A stretch of DNA of 64,000 nt from positions 183 through 64,182 of the forward strand of contig NZ_WWGX01000104.1 in the NCBI RefSeq assembly GCF_009862265.1, written 5' to 3'. The DNA is from Streptomyces sp. SID8352 (GTDB lineage Bacteria; Actinomycetota; Actinomycetes; Streptomycetales; Streptomycetaceae). This document shows, piece after piece, positions 41,766 to 50,790 of the stretch. The notes beneath the pieces were generated by a model, which ran no database searches, was not told the origin of the DNA, and saw only the letters and a list, made by a program, of their open reading frames with translations. Position 1 is the first letter of the stretch; the number at the start of each line of letters is the position of its first letter. The translations under genes were made by a program, and so were the position numbers.

Positions 41766-42524
41766 GTGCGCACCTCGGCAATTCCCGGCCCCCGCGGCCC
41801 ACGCGCGGGGCGGCTGCTCGCCCTCATATCCACGGCCGCCGTGCTCGCCGGACTGGCCGCCTGCTCCGAACAGCCCAAGGCGTTCGACACCCCGTGCGGA
41901 GTCGTCATCGACGGCTCGGGATCGGGTGACGCGACGAAGGACGGCTTCAACGCCGAGGCCAAGCTCAAGAGCGAACTGCTGCCGTTCCTCAAGGAACAGG
42001 AGTGCTCCACCGTCGACTTCGCGCCCATCACCTACACGTCCCAGATCTCCTCCTGCAAGGTGGGCCGGATCGACCTGGACCCCGCGCACGACGCGACCAC
42101 GGACCAGGAGGCCCAGCGGCGCAAGGCCCGGCTGCGGGCCTCCGAGGAGGCGATGAAGGAGCTGCGGTGCGCCCGCAAGGAACGCCCCGGCTCCGACGTG
42201 TGGGGCGCCCTGGACCGCATCGGCTCCGCCATGCCCTCCGGCGGCCCCGCCGCCAAGCTCCTGGTCATCAGCGACTTCGACCAGTCCGACCCCGAGTTCC
42301 GGCTCGGCCGGACGGACCTGACCGGCGAGGCCACGCGGAAGAAGGCCATCGACTCCCTGGTGGAGGGCCGCGGACTGCCCGCCGTCAAGGGCATGACCGT
42401 CTACACCGTCGGCTTCGGCATGAAGTACGGCGACCGGCCCAGCGCCTACCGGGACTTCAAGGCGTTCTGGACCGACGCGCTCGAAGGGAGGGCCAAGGCC
42501 GATGTCGACAACCGGTACGAATGA
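41766..42524 (+). CDS. Lipoprotein with vWA-like MIDAS motif
   Basis: 252 aa from GTG 41766, which has AAGGAAGG five bases upstream; the ATG at 41727 lacks that. Signal peptide ends in the lipobox LAACS (Cys33). The next strand is CGVVIDGSGSG, giving D-x-S-x-S at Asp49-Ser51-Ser53 as in von Willebrand A MIDAS sites. LLVISDFDQSDPE and MTVYTVGFGM fit later strands of the fold. Extracellular, membrane-tethered. Metal-dependent adhesion or binding to a partner is expected; partner unknown. Overlaps the next gene by 23 bp. Confidence 0.82.
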   Translation: MRTSAIPGPRGPRAGRLLALISTAAVLAGLAACSEQPKAFDTPCGVVIDGSGSGDATKDGFNAEAKLKSELLPFLKEQECSTVDFAPITYTSQISSCKVGRIDLDPAHDATTDQEAQRRKARLRASEEAMKELRCARKERPGSDVWGALDRIGSAMPSGGPAAKLLVISDFDQSDPEFRLGRTDLTGEATRKKAIDSLVEGRGLPAVKGMTVYTVGFGMKYGDRPSAYRDFKAFWTDALEGRAKADVDNRYE

Positions 42525-44103
42525 GCCCCGCCGCCAGCGGCGGAACCGGCTGAACCTGCCGTCCCCCCGGCGCGGCGACCGGGGCCAGGGGGCTCCGCGC
42601 CCCGCCGCCCCGCCCGCCGCCGCCCCGCCCGCACCGGCGACGGCGGACCGGAACCGGGGCCGACTGATCAGGACCGCGCGCCGGACGGGCAAGCGGGCCG
42701 CCAAACGGCGCGCCTTCGACCCCTGGACGCTCCAGAACGGGGACCGCCCGCCCTACCTCGCCCAGCTCGCCGCCGAACGCGACAGCGTCGTCGGGGGCAT
42801 CAACGCCGGGGCCCTCCAGACCGAGGCCCGGGAGCGGCTCGCCGACGACCGGGCGGGGGTGGAGATCACCACGCACGAGGCCGAGACCGCCGTCCTGGAC
42901 GAGCGGCTGCGGGAGACGGACGGGCAGATCCTCACCGCCCGGCGGCAACTGGACCTCCTCGCCCGCCGCACCAACCGCTGGAACCGCTTCCGGGACGTGA
43001 TCCGCGTCCGGCTGGAGTCCCAGTGGGCGCGGCTGACCTTCCCCGCGGCCACGGGACCGGCCACGGGACCGGCCGGGGCGCGCGGCGACGCCGGACCCGG
43101 CGGCGGACCACCCGCCGTCCCCGCCCAGGTGCCGCGCACCGTCCCCGACGAGGAGGAGGCCGACGGCCTCCAGACGGTGCCCCGCACCGGCGAGGCCCCC
43201 CGCTCCGCCGACGGGACCGGCGCCGGGCCGGCCGCCCCCGGTACCGACCCGCACACCGCGGCCGGGCAGGACCCGCCCTCCGGCAGCGGTGCCTGGGAGG
43301 GACTGACCAAACGGCCGGGCATCCCCTCCTGGATGTCCTGGGCCATGCTGGCGGTGCTCATCCTGGTCGAGGCGCCCATCTACTGGGCCGCGTTCCAGCC
43401 CTTCCACGGGGTCGGCACCATGAGCGCCGACGCCCAGACCATCACCCTGGCCGGGGCCGCCGCCGTCGTCATGGTGTTCCTGCCCCACCTCGCCGGACGG
43501 CTGCTGCGCTGGCGGGCCGGGACCGGCGCCATCCGGCTCGCCTGGCTGCCCGCCCTCACCCTGCTCGGGGTCTGGGTGGCGCTGACGGTCCTGTTCGGCG
43601 TCCTGCGCACCAAGTTCGTCACCCAGGGCGAGGAGGTCTCCGAGGGCGGCGGCGACGGCTTCGCCGGAGCGGACTCCGGCCCGGCCACCACCCTCCTGGA
43701 CCGGCTGGACCTGACGGCGCACACGGTCACCGCGATGTTCTGCGCCCTGCTGATCCTCTCCGGCGGGATCGGCTTCCTGCTCGGCCTGTTCCGGGAGCAC
43801 CCCTACCTCGACTCCTACCGGACGGCCGTGGAGCGGCGGGAACGCCTCGTCCGGCGGCGGACCCTGAGCATCGCCGCGACCGAACGGGCACGTGCCGTGC
43901 GCAGCACCGCCGACGCGCGGCGCGAGGACCGCCGACACGCCACGGAGGAGCGCGTGCGCGCCGTCCAGGCCCTGTACGACGAGGCCGCGGCGGCCTATCT
44001 CAACAGTCTGGCCGAGGAGTCGAGGGACCCGGCCATGACCGAGGCGGCCATGAAGCTGACCGACCGGTGGCCGCTGCTCCCGGCCCGGGGGCGGAACGGA
44101 TAG
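42502..44103 (+). CDS. Multi-pass membrane protein with Pro-rich N-terminus
   Basis: 533 aa, ATG with GGAGGGCC upstream. About 70 basic, Pro/Ala-rich residues; a coiled-coil-like section (LAADRAG-type, LDERLRETDGQILTARRQ); a disordered linker; then four likely helices (MSWAMLAVLILVEAPIYWAA, TLAGAAAVVMVFLPHLAG, WLPALTLLGVWVALTVLFGV, VTAMFCALLILSGGIGFLLG) and a long charged C-terminal helix region ending in EEVRAVQALYDEAAAAYL-like sequence. Could form the membrane part of the complex with the vWA-like lipoprotein. No catalytic motif found. Confidence 0.82.
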   Translation: MSTTGTNEPRRQRRNRLNLPSPRRGDRGQGAPRPAAPPAAAPPAPATADRNRGRLIRTARRTGKRAAKRRAFDPWTLQNGDRPPYLAQLAAERDSVVGGINAGALQTEARERLADDRAGVEITTHEAETAVLDERLRETDGQILTARRQLDLLARRTNRWNRFRDVIRVRLESQWARLTFPAATGPATGPAGARGDAGPGGGPPAVPAQVPRTVPDEEEADGLQTVPRTGEAPRSADGTGAGPAAPGTDPHTAAGQDPPSGSGAWEGLTKRPGIPSWMSWAMLAVLILVEAPIYWAAFQPFHGVGTMSADAQTITLAGAAAVVMVFLPHLAGRLLRWRAGTGAIRLAWLPALTLLGVWVALTVLFGVLRTKFVTQGEEVSEGGGDGFAGADSGPATTLLDRLDLTAHTVTAMFCALLILSGGIGFLLGLFREHPYLDSYRTAVERRERLVRRRTLSIAATERARAVRSTADARREDRRHATEERVRAVQALYDEAAAAYLNSLAEESRDPAMTEAAMKLTDRWPLLPARGRNG

Positions 44104-44112
44104 GCCCCGCCG

Positions 44113-44138
44113 CCCGGCACCGCGTCGGCGGTGCCGGG
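44113..44138 (+). terminator. Hairpin ending the plus-strand membrane-protein set
   Basis: Perfect 10-bp stem CCCGGCACCG / CGGTGCCGGG with a 6-nt loop, starting 10 bp after the stop codon. Confidence 0.8.
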
Positions 44139-44274
44139 CCCGGGCGCCCCGCCGCGCGGACACGCGGCGGGACTCCGGACGGAGACCGCGCGCCGGGCCG
44201 CGTGCCGGGGGGACACGGGACGGCCGACGGCGTGGCCGCGGGCTCCGGGGCCGGAGGGGACGGGGTCCGGCGGC

Positions 44275-44652
44275 TCAGGTGCCCGACAGTCCGATCCCGT
44301 CCGCGAAGACGATGATCTGGTCGATGAGGTTCCGCCGCAGATGCACGACATCCGTTCCGGTCAGGCGCGGACCGCCGTCCGGGGTGGTGAACGCCCACTG
44401 GTAGCGCGCCCACTCGCCCGGAACGTCCACCGCCGAGCAGCGCACCATCGTCCCGGCGCCCGCCGGATGGTGCCGGAGGTCCACCACGAACCGTTCCACC
44501 GCCTCGATCCCCTCACTGCGGCCCAGTGGCCCCCAGAGGACCACGTCCGAGGTCAGCGCCTGCGCGAGCAGCGAGGGGACGTAGCCGTCGTCCGAGGCGT
44601 TGAACGCCGAGACGAACGTGTCGACGGCGGAGCGTGCGATCTCTTCCTGCAT
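44275..44652 (-). CDS. SnoaL-like/NTF2-fold small protein
   Basis: 125 aa. Typical alpha+beta barrel layout: helix EEIARSAVDTFVSAFNA, strand pattern SDVVLWGPLGRSEGIEAVE, VRCSAVDVPGEWARYQWAFTT, TGTDVVHLRRNLIDQIIVFAD. This fold hosts polyketide cyclases, isomerases and many proteins of unknown role. No conserved catalytic pair can be assigned. It lies 93 bp downstream of the RES toxin gene end on the same strand, with its own ATG at 44652; whether it belongs to that module is uncertain. Confidence 0.82.
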   Translation of the reverse strand: MQEEIARSAVDTFVSAFNASDDGYVPSLLAQALTSDVVLWGPLGRSEGIEAVERFVVDLRHHPAGAGTMVRCSAVDVPGEWARYQWAFTTPDGGPRLTGTDVVHLRRNLIDQIIVFADGIGLSGT

Positions 44653-44745
44653 GCACCCAGTAGTACCAGCCGCCGCGCGGGCCGCGCCCGGTGGACCGCC
44701 CCGCCCCGGGCGCCGACGGACGCGGCACGGGGGGCGGGCGGCGGT

Positions 44746-45414
44746 TCAGTCCCCGGGCTCGGAGACCACCGCGTGCAGCGGCGCCAGCAGCCGGTTGACC
44801 TCCCGCAGACCGGCGGCCGAGTCCAGCCGGTGGCACTCCTGCGGCCGGGGGTCCAAAACCCCTCCGGCGCGGTCCCCGAACAACTGGAGCGCCCTGCGCG
44901 GCAGGCAGCGCTTCGACCCCCAGCACAGTCCCTGCGCCGACGGACTGTGTTCCCGTATCAGCCGGACCCAGTAGCGGGTCTGCGCGTAGTCCATGCTGGT
45001 GACCAGCCAGTCGTCCTGCCACACCGCGGCGAGCCCCTCGGCGGTGGTGAGGTCCACCAGCCGCACCTCCTCGACCGTGCGCACCGCCGAGAGGACGTAG
45101 CGGGACGCCTGCGCCCACGGGATCTGGCGCACGATCACCGGTCCGCCACCACCCGGCCGGGTGCCGTACTCGACCGACCGCAGCAGCACCTCGGCGAGGG
45201 CGGTCACCGGGTCCAGGGCCGCGTACAGGTACGGGTACGGGTCCTTCTCCGTGGAGTCGAAGCGGCTGCCCTTGAAGAACTCGTGCGCCGGGACGGGGTT
45301 GAACTCGCCCACGGCGTACTGGTCCACATGGCACCGCCAGAGCAGCGACCCGGAGGGCAGGCCGGTGAACAGCGGCTCCATGGGAGCGCCCTGGGGAGGA
45401 ACGTAGCCGCCCAT
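44746..45414 (-). CDS. RES-domain protein (NAD+-phosphorylase-type toxin)
   Basis: 222 aa. RES domain signature: LWRCHVDQY, HEFFKGSRFDS (Arg51 in the GRW-like position), YPYLYAALDPVTALAEVLLRS (Glu75) and GLCWGSKRC (Ser167), matching the R-E-S residues that name the family. Characterised RES toxins deplete NAD+ and are neutralised by an antitoxin with an Xre/MbcA/ParS toxin-binding domain. The ATG at 45414 overlaps the stop of such a gene by one base (TGATG), so toxin translation depends on the antitoxin. Pairing with a CHAT protease upstream is unusual. Confidence 0.85.
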   Translation of the reverse strand: MGGYVPPQGAPMEPLFTGLPSGSLLWRCHVDQYAVGEFNPVPAHEFFKGSRFDSTEKDPYPYLYAALDPVTALAEVLLRSVEYGTRPGGGGPVIVRQIPWAQASRYVLSAVRTVEEVRLVDLTTAEGLAAVWQDDWLVTSMDYAQTRYWVRLIREHSPSAQGLCWGSKRCLPRRALQLFGDRAGGVLDPRPQECHRLDSAAGLREVNRLLAPLHAVVSEPGD

Positions 45415-46217
45415 CAGCCCGCCTCCACCAGTTCCGCCGCGGCGCGCACCAGTTCGTCGTCCGGCAGCCTCCCGAGGAGGTCCGCCGGGACCCCGGCCAG
45501 CCAGGCGTTGCCGCCCAGCCACCAGTCGGCGGCGCCCCACGGGTCGCGGTCGGCGCGGAGCAGTTCGTTGATGCGCCGGACGACGGGGAGCGGCTCGGCG
45601 GTGCCGGGACGGAACTGGAAGCGGGGGTAACGGGGTCCGCCACCCGGGGCGTTGAGGCGCAGCACGCCGGGTGGCGGGGCGCCGGGCGCGGGGCCGTCGG
45701 CGGGGACGGCGGGGCCGGGAGGCGTGGCGCGGCCGGGGGAGGGCGCGTCGGTGGCGCCGTCGCCGGGCGCCGTCCCGTCGGCCGGTGTGCCGCCGTCGGG
45801 GGCGCGGCCGAGGAGGCGGTCGTGCTCCTCCCCGGACAGGGACGGCACGGCGAGCAGCCGTTCCCGGGCCCGCCGCCGCAACTCGCCCGGCTCCGGCGGG
45901 GGTTCGCGGAGTATGTCGATCAGCTCCGTGACCCCAGCCGTCCGGGCCATCTCCTCGGCCGACGGCAGCGTCGGCCCCCCGATCGCGTACCGCCGGGTGC
46001 CCAGGTGGGCGCAGACGGGGTGCCCGGGGGGCAGTACGGACAGCGCCCGGGTCAGCCGGCGCAGGGCTCGGGCGACGCCCTGGGCCCGGCCGGCGGCGGC
46101 CTCGCCGTGCAGCAGGCGCAGGACCGAGACGACCTCCTCCCGGGTGCCGTCGTCGAGTTCGCCGCGCAGCAACTCGGCGTTCTCCCTCAGGGAGGTGATC
46201 AGATCGGCGGGGTTCAC
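45414..46217 (-). CDS. Antitoxin with C-terminal Xre/MbcA/ParS-type toxin-binding domain
   Basis: 267 aa, longer than simple antitoxins. Residues 1-110 are helical (LITSLRENAELLRGEL, VVSVLRLLHGEAAAGRAQ); 130-185 are a disordered Gly/Pro/Asp linker; the C-terminal about 70 residues read YPRFQFRPGTAEPLPVVRRI, then DPWGAADWWLGGNAWLAGVP and LLGRLPDDELVRAA, the pattern of MbcA/ParS toxin-binding domains (PxFQF...DP...W...L.G..P...L). GTG at 46217 follows GGAGGCAACCCC and overlaps the CHAT gene stop (GTGA). It should bind and block the RES protein. The linker would be an accessible cleavage site for the CHAT protease (inference). Confidence 0.8.
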   Translation of the reverse strand: MNPADLITSLRENAELLRGELDDGTREEVVSVLRLLHGEAAAGRAQGVARALRRLTRALSVLPPGHPVCAHLGTRRYAIGGPTLPSAEEMARTAGVTELIDILREPPPEPGELRRRARERLLAVPSLSGEEHDRLLGRAPDGGTPADGTAPGDGATDAPSPGRATPPGPAVPADGPAPGAPPPGVLRLNAPGGGPRYPRFQFRPGTAEPLPVVRRINELLRADRDPWGAADWWLGGNAWLAGVPADLLGRLPDDELVRAAAELVEAG

Positions 46218-49200
46218 GGGGTTGCCTCCAATGCGGTGGGAAGCGGTCCGGCGGGGGCCGGATTGCCCTGGTGGACGAAGGCGGCCCAGGCCTCGGGCCG
46301 GTCCCGGAAGTGCCGGGCGGGCGGGCGGCCGGACAGGGCCCGCAGCCCGGCCACCGGTCCCCGCCGCTCCGGGGGCGCGAGCATCCAGCGCTGCGCGGCC
46401 CGCAGCGCGTCCGGCGGGGCGAGCCCGGCGGCGAGCCGGTCGTGCAGCACCAGCATCAGGATCTCCGAGCCCCGGTCCGGTACCCGCCAGCGGGATCCGA
46501 TGGCGTCCGCGGCCAGCCGGTGGACCAGGACCGAGGCGACGGTGAGCGCCTCGTCGTGGTCGCGGGTGGTGAGGTCGGTCTCGCACGCGCTGCACACCAC
46601 CAGCGGCCCGGCGGCGCGGTCCGCCTCGGCCGCCGGACGGTCCAGCAGCGCGCTGAGCGTCAGATCGGCACCGTCCGCCCCGTCCGGCCCGGGGGCGGCC
46701 AGCCGCAGCGCGGAGGCGGCCGGGTCGGGCCCGGCCAGGCCGTGGCAGGCCAGGTGCACCAGGGAGGCCGCGGGTCCGCCCCCGCGGTCGAGCAGGGCCA
46801 GCACCGCCTCCGGGGTGGGCGGCGTCCCCTCGTCCTCGGTGAGCACCTCGGCGTGCGGGTAGTGCGTGTCCCGCAGGATCTCGACCTCCTCCTCCGCCCA
46901 GGTGAGGTCGTACCCGTGGAAGACGAGGACCGGCCGCCCGGCAGGGGGCATCCGCCGCCGCGCCGCGGCCCGGAGGAACTCCCGCCCCGACGCCGCGTGC
47001 GTGACGACGGCCACCTCGCAGAGCCGTACGGGCGCGGACCCGCCGGACGGCACCAGCGGCCCGACCTCGGCGGCCTGCCAGGGGACGACGCCCAGCTCGC
47101 CGCAGGGCACGAGGACGAGCCGTACGGGCGCGCAGCCGGACCCGCCGTGAGCGGGGGGAGCGAGGGCCTCGTGGCGGGCGGCGGGCCCGGTGCCGGGGTG
47201 CGGGGCGGGGCGGATGCCGGGGGAGGGCCGCGCACCAGGGGGGAGGGGCGCCCCGGCGGAACCGGCGTCCGGTTCCCCGTCGGCGGGACGGCCGGTCCCG
47301 CCGGCCGGACGGTCGGGACCACCGGGGCAGGCGCGGAGCCCGGACTCGCACAACGCCCTGCCCCACAAGCCCAGTTCGCCGAGCGCGGGGGCGAGGACCC
47401 CGCCCGCCCAGTCGCACAGCGCGTCGAGCGCTTCGGACCAGGCGCGCTCGGCGCCGTGCCGCTCCCGGTCGGACACCCCGGCGCCCGCGGCCTCCAGCCG
47501 CTGCCAGGCCGCGCCCGCCGCCAGGTACTCCGCGACCGGACCCCGGCCCGCCGCGGAGAGCGACGGCGAGACCAGGGCCCGCACTGGCCCCTCGGGGGTG
47601 ACGAGCAGCAGCGCGCCGTCCCGGGTGCCGGACCCCGGCACCAGATGGATCAGCGCGTCCGCCCGGGACCGGACCAGCCCGGCGCGCAGCGCCGACACGG
47701 TGCGCTCCGCGGGTTCGTCGGCCGGGCGCTCCCGGCCGCGCAGCAGCGCCAGCGACCGCCGCCGTACGTCGCCCGGCAGGGCGGGACCGCCCCCGGAGGC
47801 GTCGGAGAGCAGCTCGGCCAGCGCGGAGGCGCGCGGCCCGCCCGCCCCGTCGGGGCCGTCGGGGGCCGTCCGCCCGGCGGGGGAGCGGTGCCCGGGGCCT
47901 GCGCGCCCGGCGGTGGAGCGGGTGGCGGCACGCCACCGCTCCGCCAGGTCGTGCGCGTCCAGCGCCTCCAGCCGCTCCGCCACCCCGACGGACACCGCCG
48001 CCGCCCGCAGCACCAGGGAGCGCCCGGCCTCCACACAGCCGACCGCCTCCCCGGCGTCACCGGCCTCCAGCGCCCACAGGGCGGCCGTACAGCCCAGGTC
48101 CGCCTCCTGCCGGGCCATCCGCAGCCCGTGCCGGACGCCCGACTGGAGCAGCACGTCGTCCGTCGTGGCGCGCAGCGCGTCCCGGGCGGCGGCCACCGCG
48201 TCCCGCAGGTCGGCCGCGCCCGCCGGGGTGCCCGGCGCGGTCGCGGCGCGCGCGGCCAGCCGCCGGGCCAGGGTGGCGTGCACGGACGCCTCACCGGGGG
48301 AGTCGGCGGGCAGCGCGGACCGCGCCCGCACCAGTTCCTCGACGGCCTGGTCCAGCGCCTCGGGGTCGCCGGTCAGCCCGTGCAGGGTGTCCAGCGCGTG
48401 GGCGATGCCGAGGCGCACCCGCGCCTCGAAGTCGAAGGTGGCGCCCGGCCGTTCGAGGGCGGTCCGGCTGCGCGCGATGCCGGCCGTGATGCGGTCCGGG
48501 TCCTGCTCCACCAGGGCGATCATCGACAGCAACGGCGCCCAGGACGCGTCCATCATGGTCTGCAGGGCGGGGATCTCCACGTCGGTGTCGAGGACCTGCT
48601 CGAAGTGGTGCATGGCGGTGCGCAGGTCCAGCAGCGCCTGGGTGTGCAGAGCCAGGGCCAGCGAGGCGGTGCCCAGCGCGTACGAGATCAGGACCCGCAG
48701 CCAGGGCCCGCCGTCGGGGACCGCGTCGTCCAGGTCGTGGAGGTCCAGCAGGACGGACTCGATGCCGTCCGGGTCCTGGTCGTCCATGGCCCGCTGGAGG
48801 GCGATCAGCAGCCGCACGACATGGGTGTTGACCTGGAGCGAGACCTTGTCCGGGGAGCCGTCGGAGAGGAGGGCCCGGTCGAGGTCGCCCAGGACGGACT
48901 CGGCGAGTTCCACGTCCTGGAGGCTGCCCCCGGTCATGGACGCGGCGATGAGGGTGCCCGCCACCACGGGCAGCAGCCACTCGGCCGACTGCCGCTGGTC
49001 GAACTCCCCGGCACCGAAGGCCTCGTGGAGGAGCGCCAGGGCGCTGTTCATGCCCGTCAGGTCGCCGGTGCGGGTGGCCTGGTTCAGATGGGTCAGGGCG
49101 GCGGTCATGCGGCCGGACAGCGGGGGCGGTTCCGGGGAGGCGAGGTCCGGGGCGGCCGGGTCGGGGCGGCCGGTCAGGGTGCTGATGAGGCGGGGGACCT

Positions 49201-50161
49201 CGCCGGGTTCGAGGGTGCCGGGGGTCATCGCCTCGGTGAAGGCGAGGAGTTCCCAGAGGGCGTCCAGACCGGCGCCGGTTGCGGCCCCGGTTCCGGCCCC
49301 GGTTCCGGTGGCCGTGGCGTTCGGGCCGGTGCCGTCGGTGCCGTCGGTGCCGTCGGTCGTGCCGTCCCCGTCCTCCGGGCCGGAGGGGAGGACGCCGCCG
49401 GGAAGCGACGAGGCCAGCGCGGGGGCGACGGAGCCGATCAGATGGCCCAGCAGGGAGGGGGCGTCGGGGTTGTTCCGCAGGACGCGCTGCGCCAGGGTCA
49501 GCAGGGTCCGCATGTCGTTGCGTTCGGCCGCGTGCATGGTGGCGGCGAAGAGGTCCAGCATCTCCCGGTTGGCGGTGGTCAGTTCGCCCTCGGGGTCTTC
49601 CTGGAGCAGACGCACCAGGAAGACGGTGTCCTCCACGATTCCCGTGCCGCCCTGGTCCCTGGGCCTGCCGACCTCGCCGGCCCACTCGACGTCGCGCAGC
49701 CGCACCCCTTGCGCGTCCGCCACGCCCAGCGTCCGCATCCGCTCCTGGAGCCACACCAGCCGTGAGGCCAGCAGCCTGAGGAGGTTGCGGCGCGCGGTGG
49801 CCCGGTCCTCGCGGCCGAGCAGCTCCGACTGCCGGGCGCGGTCGAGGAGTTCGCGCGCCCGGCCGAGATCGGGGTCCTCGTGCTCGCCGCCGCCGTAGGG
49901 CTCCTTGCCGTCCGGGTTGAGGACGTACCGGATGCCCAGCAGCACCCCGAGCCGGGCCTTCAGCAGTTCCCGGAGGGACGCCTGCGCCTCGTCACCGGCG
50001 AACCCGTCGGCCAGGGAGCCGAGTTCCCCGACCAGTTCGTCCAACTCGGCGCCGCGCGGCCCGGTGTACTGTGCCGAACCGGGCGGAACGGTGCAGTCCG
50101 CGATCCGGTCGAGAACGGCACGGGCCCGATCCGGCGGCGAGTTCCGCGAGGTGTCCGTCAT
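46214..50161 (-). CDS. CHAT-domain (caspase-like) protease with helical-repeat N-terminus
   Basis: 1315 aa from ATG 50161, placed 6 nt after GGAGGGG; an ATG two codons upstream abuts that site. Residues about 1-870 are alpha-helical, TPR-like repeats (LRELLKARLGVLLGIRYV, LGTASLALALHTQALLDL, LARRLAARAATA), with Gly/Thr-rich disorder near 270-300. Residues about 870-1310 are the CHAT peptidase: LVHLACHGLAGPDPA with His1140 and PLVVCSACETDLTTRDHDEA with Cys1193, then LVHRLAADAIGSRWRVPD and VLHDRLAAGLAPPDALR. CHAT proteases act in conflict systems by cleaving a partner on a trigger. First gene of the CHAT - antitoxin - RES run, overlapping by 4 bp. Confidence 0.9.
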   Translation of the reverse strand: MTDTSRNSPPDRARAVLDRIADCTVPPGSAQYTGPRGAELDELVGELGSLADGFAGDEAQASLRELLKARLGVLLGIRYVLNPDGKEPYGGGEHEDPDLGRARELLDRARQSELLGREDRATARRNLLRLLASRLVWLQERMRTLGVADAQGVRLRDVEWAGEVGRPRDQGGTGIVEDTVFLVRLLQEDPEGELTTANREMLDLFAATMHAAERNDMRTLLTLAQRVLRNNPDAPSLLGHLIGSVAPALASSLPGGVLPSGPEDGDGTTDGTDGTDGTGPNATATGTGAGTGAATGAGLDALWELLAFTEAMTPGTLEPGEVPRLISTLTGRPDPAAPDLASPEPPPLSGRMTAALTHLNQATRTGDLTGMNSALALLHEAFGAGEFDQRQSAEWLLPVVAGTLIAASMTGGSLQDVELAESVLGDLDRALLSDGSPDKVSLQVNTHVVRLLIALQRAMDDQDPDGIESVLLDLHDLDDAVPDGGPWLRVLISYALGTASLALALHTQALLDLRTAMHHFEQVLDTDVEIPALQTMMDASWAPLLSMIALVEQDPDRITAGIARSRTALERPGATFDFEARVRLGIAHALDTLHGLTGDPEALDQAVEELVRARSALPADSPGEASVHATLARRLAARAATAPGTPAGAADLRDAVAAARDALRATTDDVLLQSGVRHGLRMARQEADLGCTAALWALEAGDAGEAVGCVEAGRSLVLRAAAVSVGVAERLEALDAHDLAERWRAATRSTAGRAGPGHRSPAGRTAPDGPDGAGGPRASALAELLSDASGGGPALPGDVRRRSLALLRGRERPADEPAERTVSALRAGLVRSRADALIHLVPGSGTRDGALLLVTPEGPVRALVSPSLSAAGRGPVAEYLAAGAAWQRLEAAGAGVSDRERHGAERAWSEALDALCDWAGGVLAPALGELGLWGRALCESGLRACPGGPDRPAGGTGRPADGEPDAGSAGAPLPPGARPSPGIRPAPHPGTGPAARHEALAPPAHGGSGCAPVRLVLVPCGELGVVPWQAAEVGPLVPSGGSAPVRLCEVAVVTHAASGREFLRAAARRRMPPAGRPVLVFHGYDLTWAEEEVEILRDTHYPHAEVLTEDEGTPPTPEAVLALLDRGGGPAASLVHLACHGLAGPDPAASALRLAAPGPDGADGADLTLSALLDRPAAEADRAAGPLVVCSACETDLTTRDHDEALTVASVLVHRLAADAIGSRWRVPDRGSEILMLVLHDRLAAGLAPPDALRAAQRWMLAPPERRGPVAGLRALSGRPPARHFRDRPEAWAAFVHQGNPAPAGPLPTALEATP

Positions 50162-50340
50162 CCGCATCCCCTCCCGAGTGCCCCGCCGTCATGATGCCCC
50201 TTTCCGCCACGGGACAGGGCCGGTTGACGCGAGTCGGCACCCCGGGGACGGGACGCGACCGGAGTACGCCCGGTTCCCGGACGGAACGCGACCGGTTCAC
50301 CGCCCGGACCGGGCGTTCACCGGTCGTGCCGAGCCTTCTC

Positions 50341-50382
50341 CGGTGGCGGTGGCGGTGGCGGTGGCGGTGGCGGTGGCGGTGG
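50341..50382. repeat. Hexanucleotide repeat, about 6.7 copies of cggtgg
   Basis: Uninterrupted cggtgg units ending in a G-run, in a gene-free stretch just upstream of the CHAT gene start region. Simple-sequence slippage tract. Confidence 0.9.
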
Positions 50383-50750
50383 GGGCCTCGCCCGGCGGGG
50401 CGTGGGGGCTCGCCTGGTTCCCCGGTTCCGCCCCTTCCCGGGCCGGCTCCGGGGCTCCACGGCCGCCCCTTGGGCCGGAGGGGCGGGGCGCGGTGCGGAG
50501 GCGGTGCCTCGCCGTTGTCGTCCGCGGTGCGGTGGCCGGGCGGGCGGCCCGATCCGGTGGGTGAGGGGTGTCGTGGTCCCGTGCGGGGTGGCGCGCGGGA
50601 TGCCCGGAGGGCCGGGCCGCCGGGTGGCCGGGTGGGGGGCGGCGGGGTCGACGGGCGGCCGGGTGGACGGTGACTCGCGGCGGCGGGTCGCCCCGACGCC
50701 GGGCGGGGGAGCGGGCGGTCCGGCCGGGGGCCGGGCGGGGGCCGGGTGGT

Positions 50751-50790
50751 GGGGGATCAGGGCGGGTGTGACGCCCCGCCCTGATCCCCC
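50751..50790. terminator. Strong perfect hairpin in gene-free region
   Basis: 16-bp perfect stem (GGGGGATCAGGGCGGG at 50751-50766 and its complement at 50775-50790) with an 8-nt loop. Looks like a transcription terminator or a structured RNA element, but no gene ends next to it. Confidence 0.55.
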
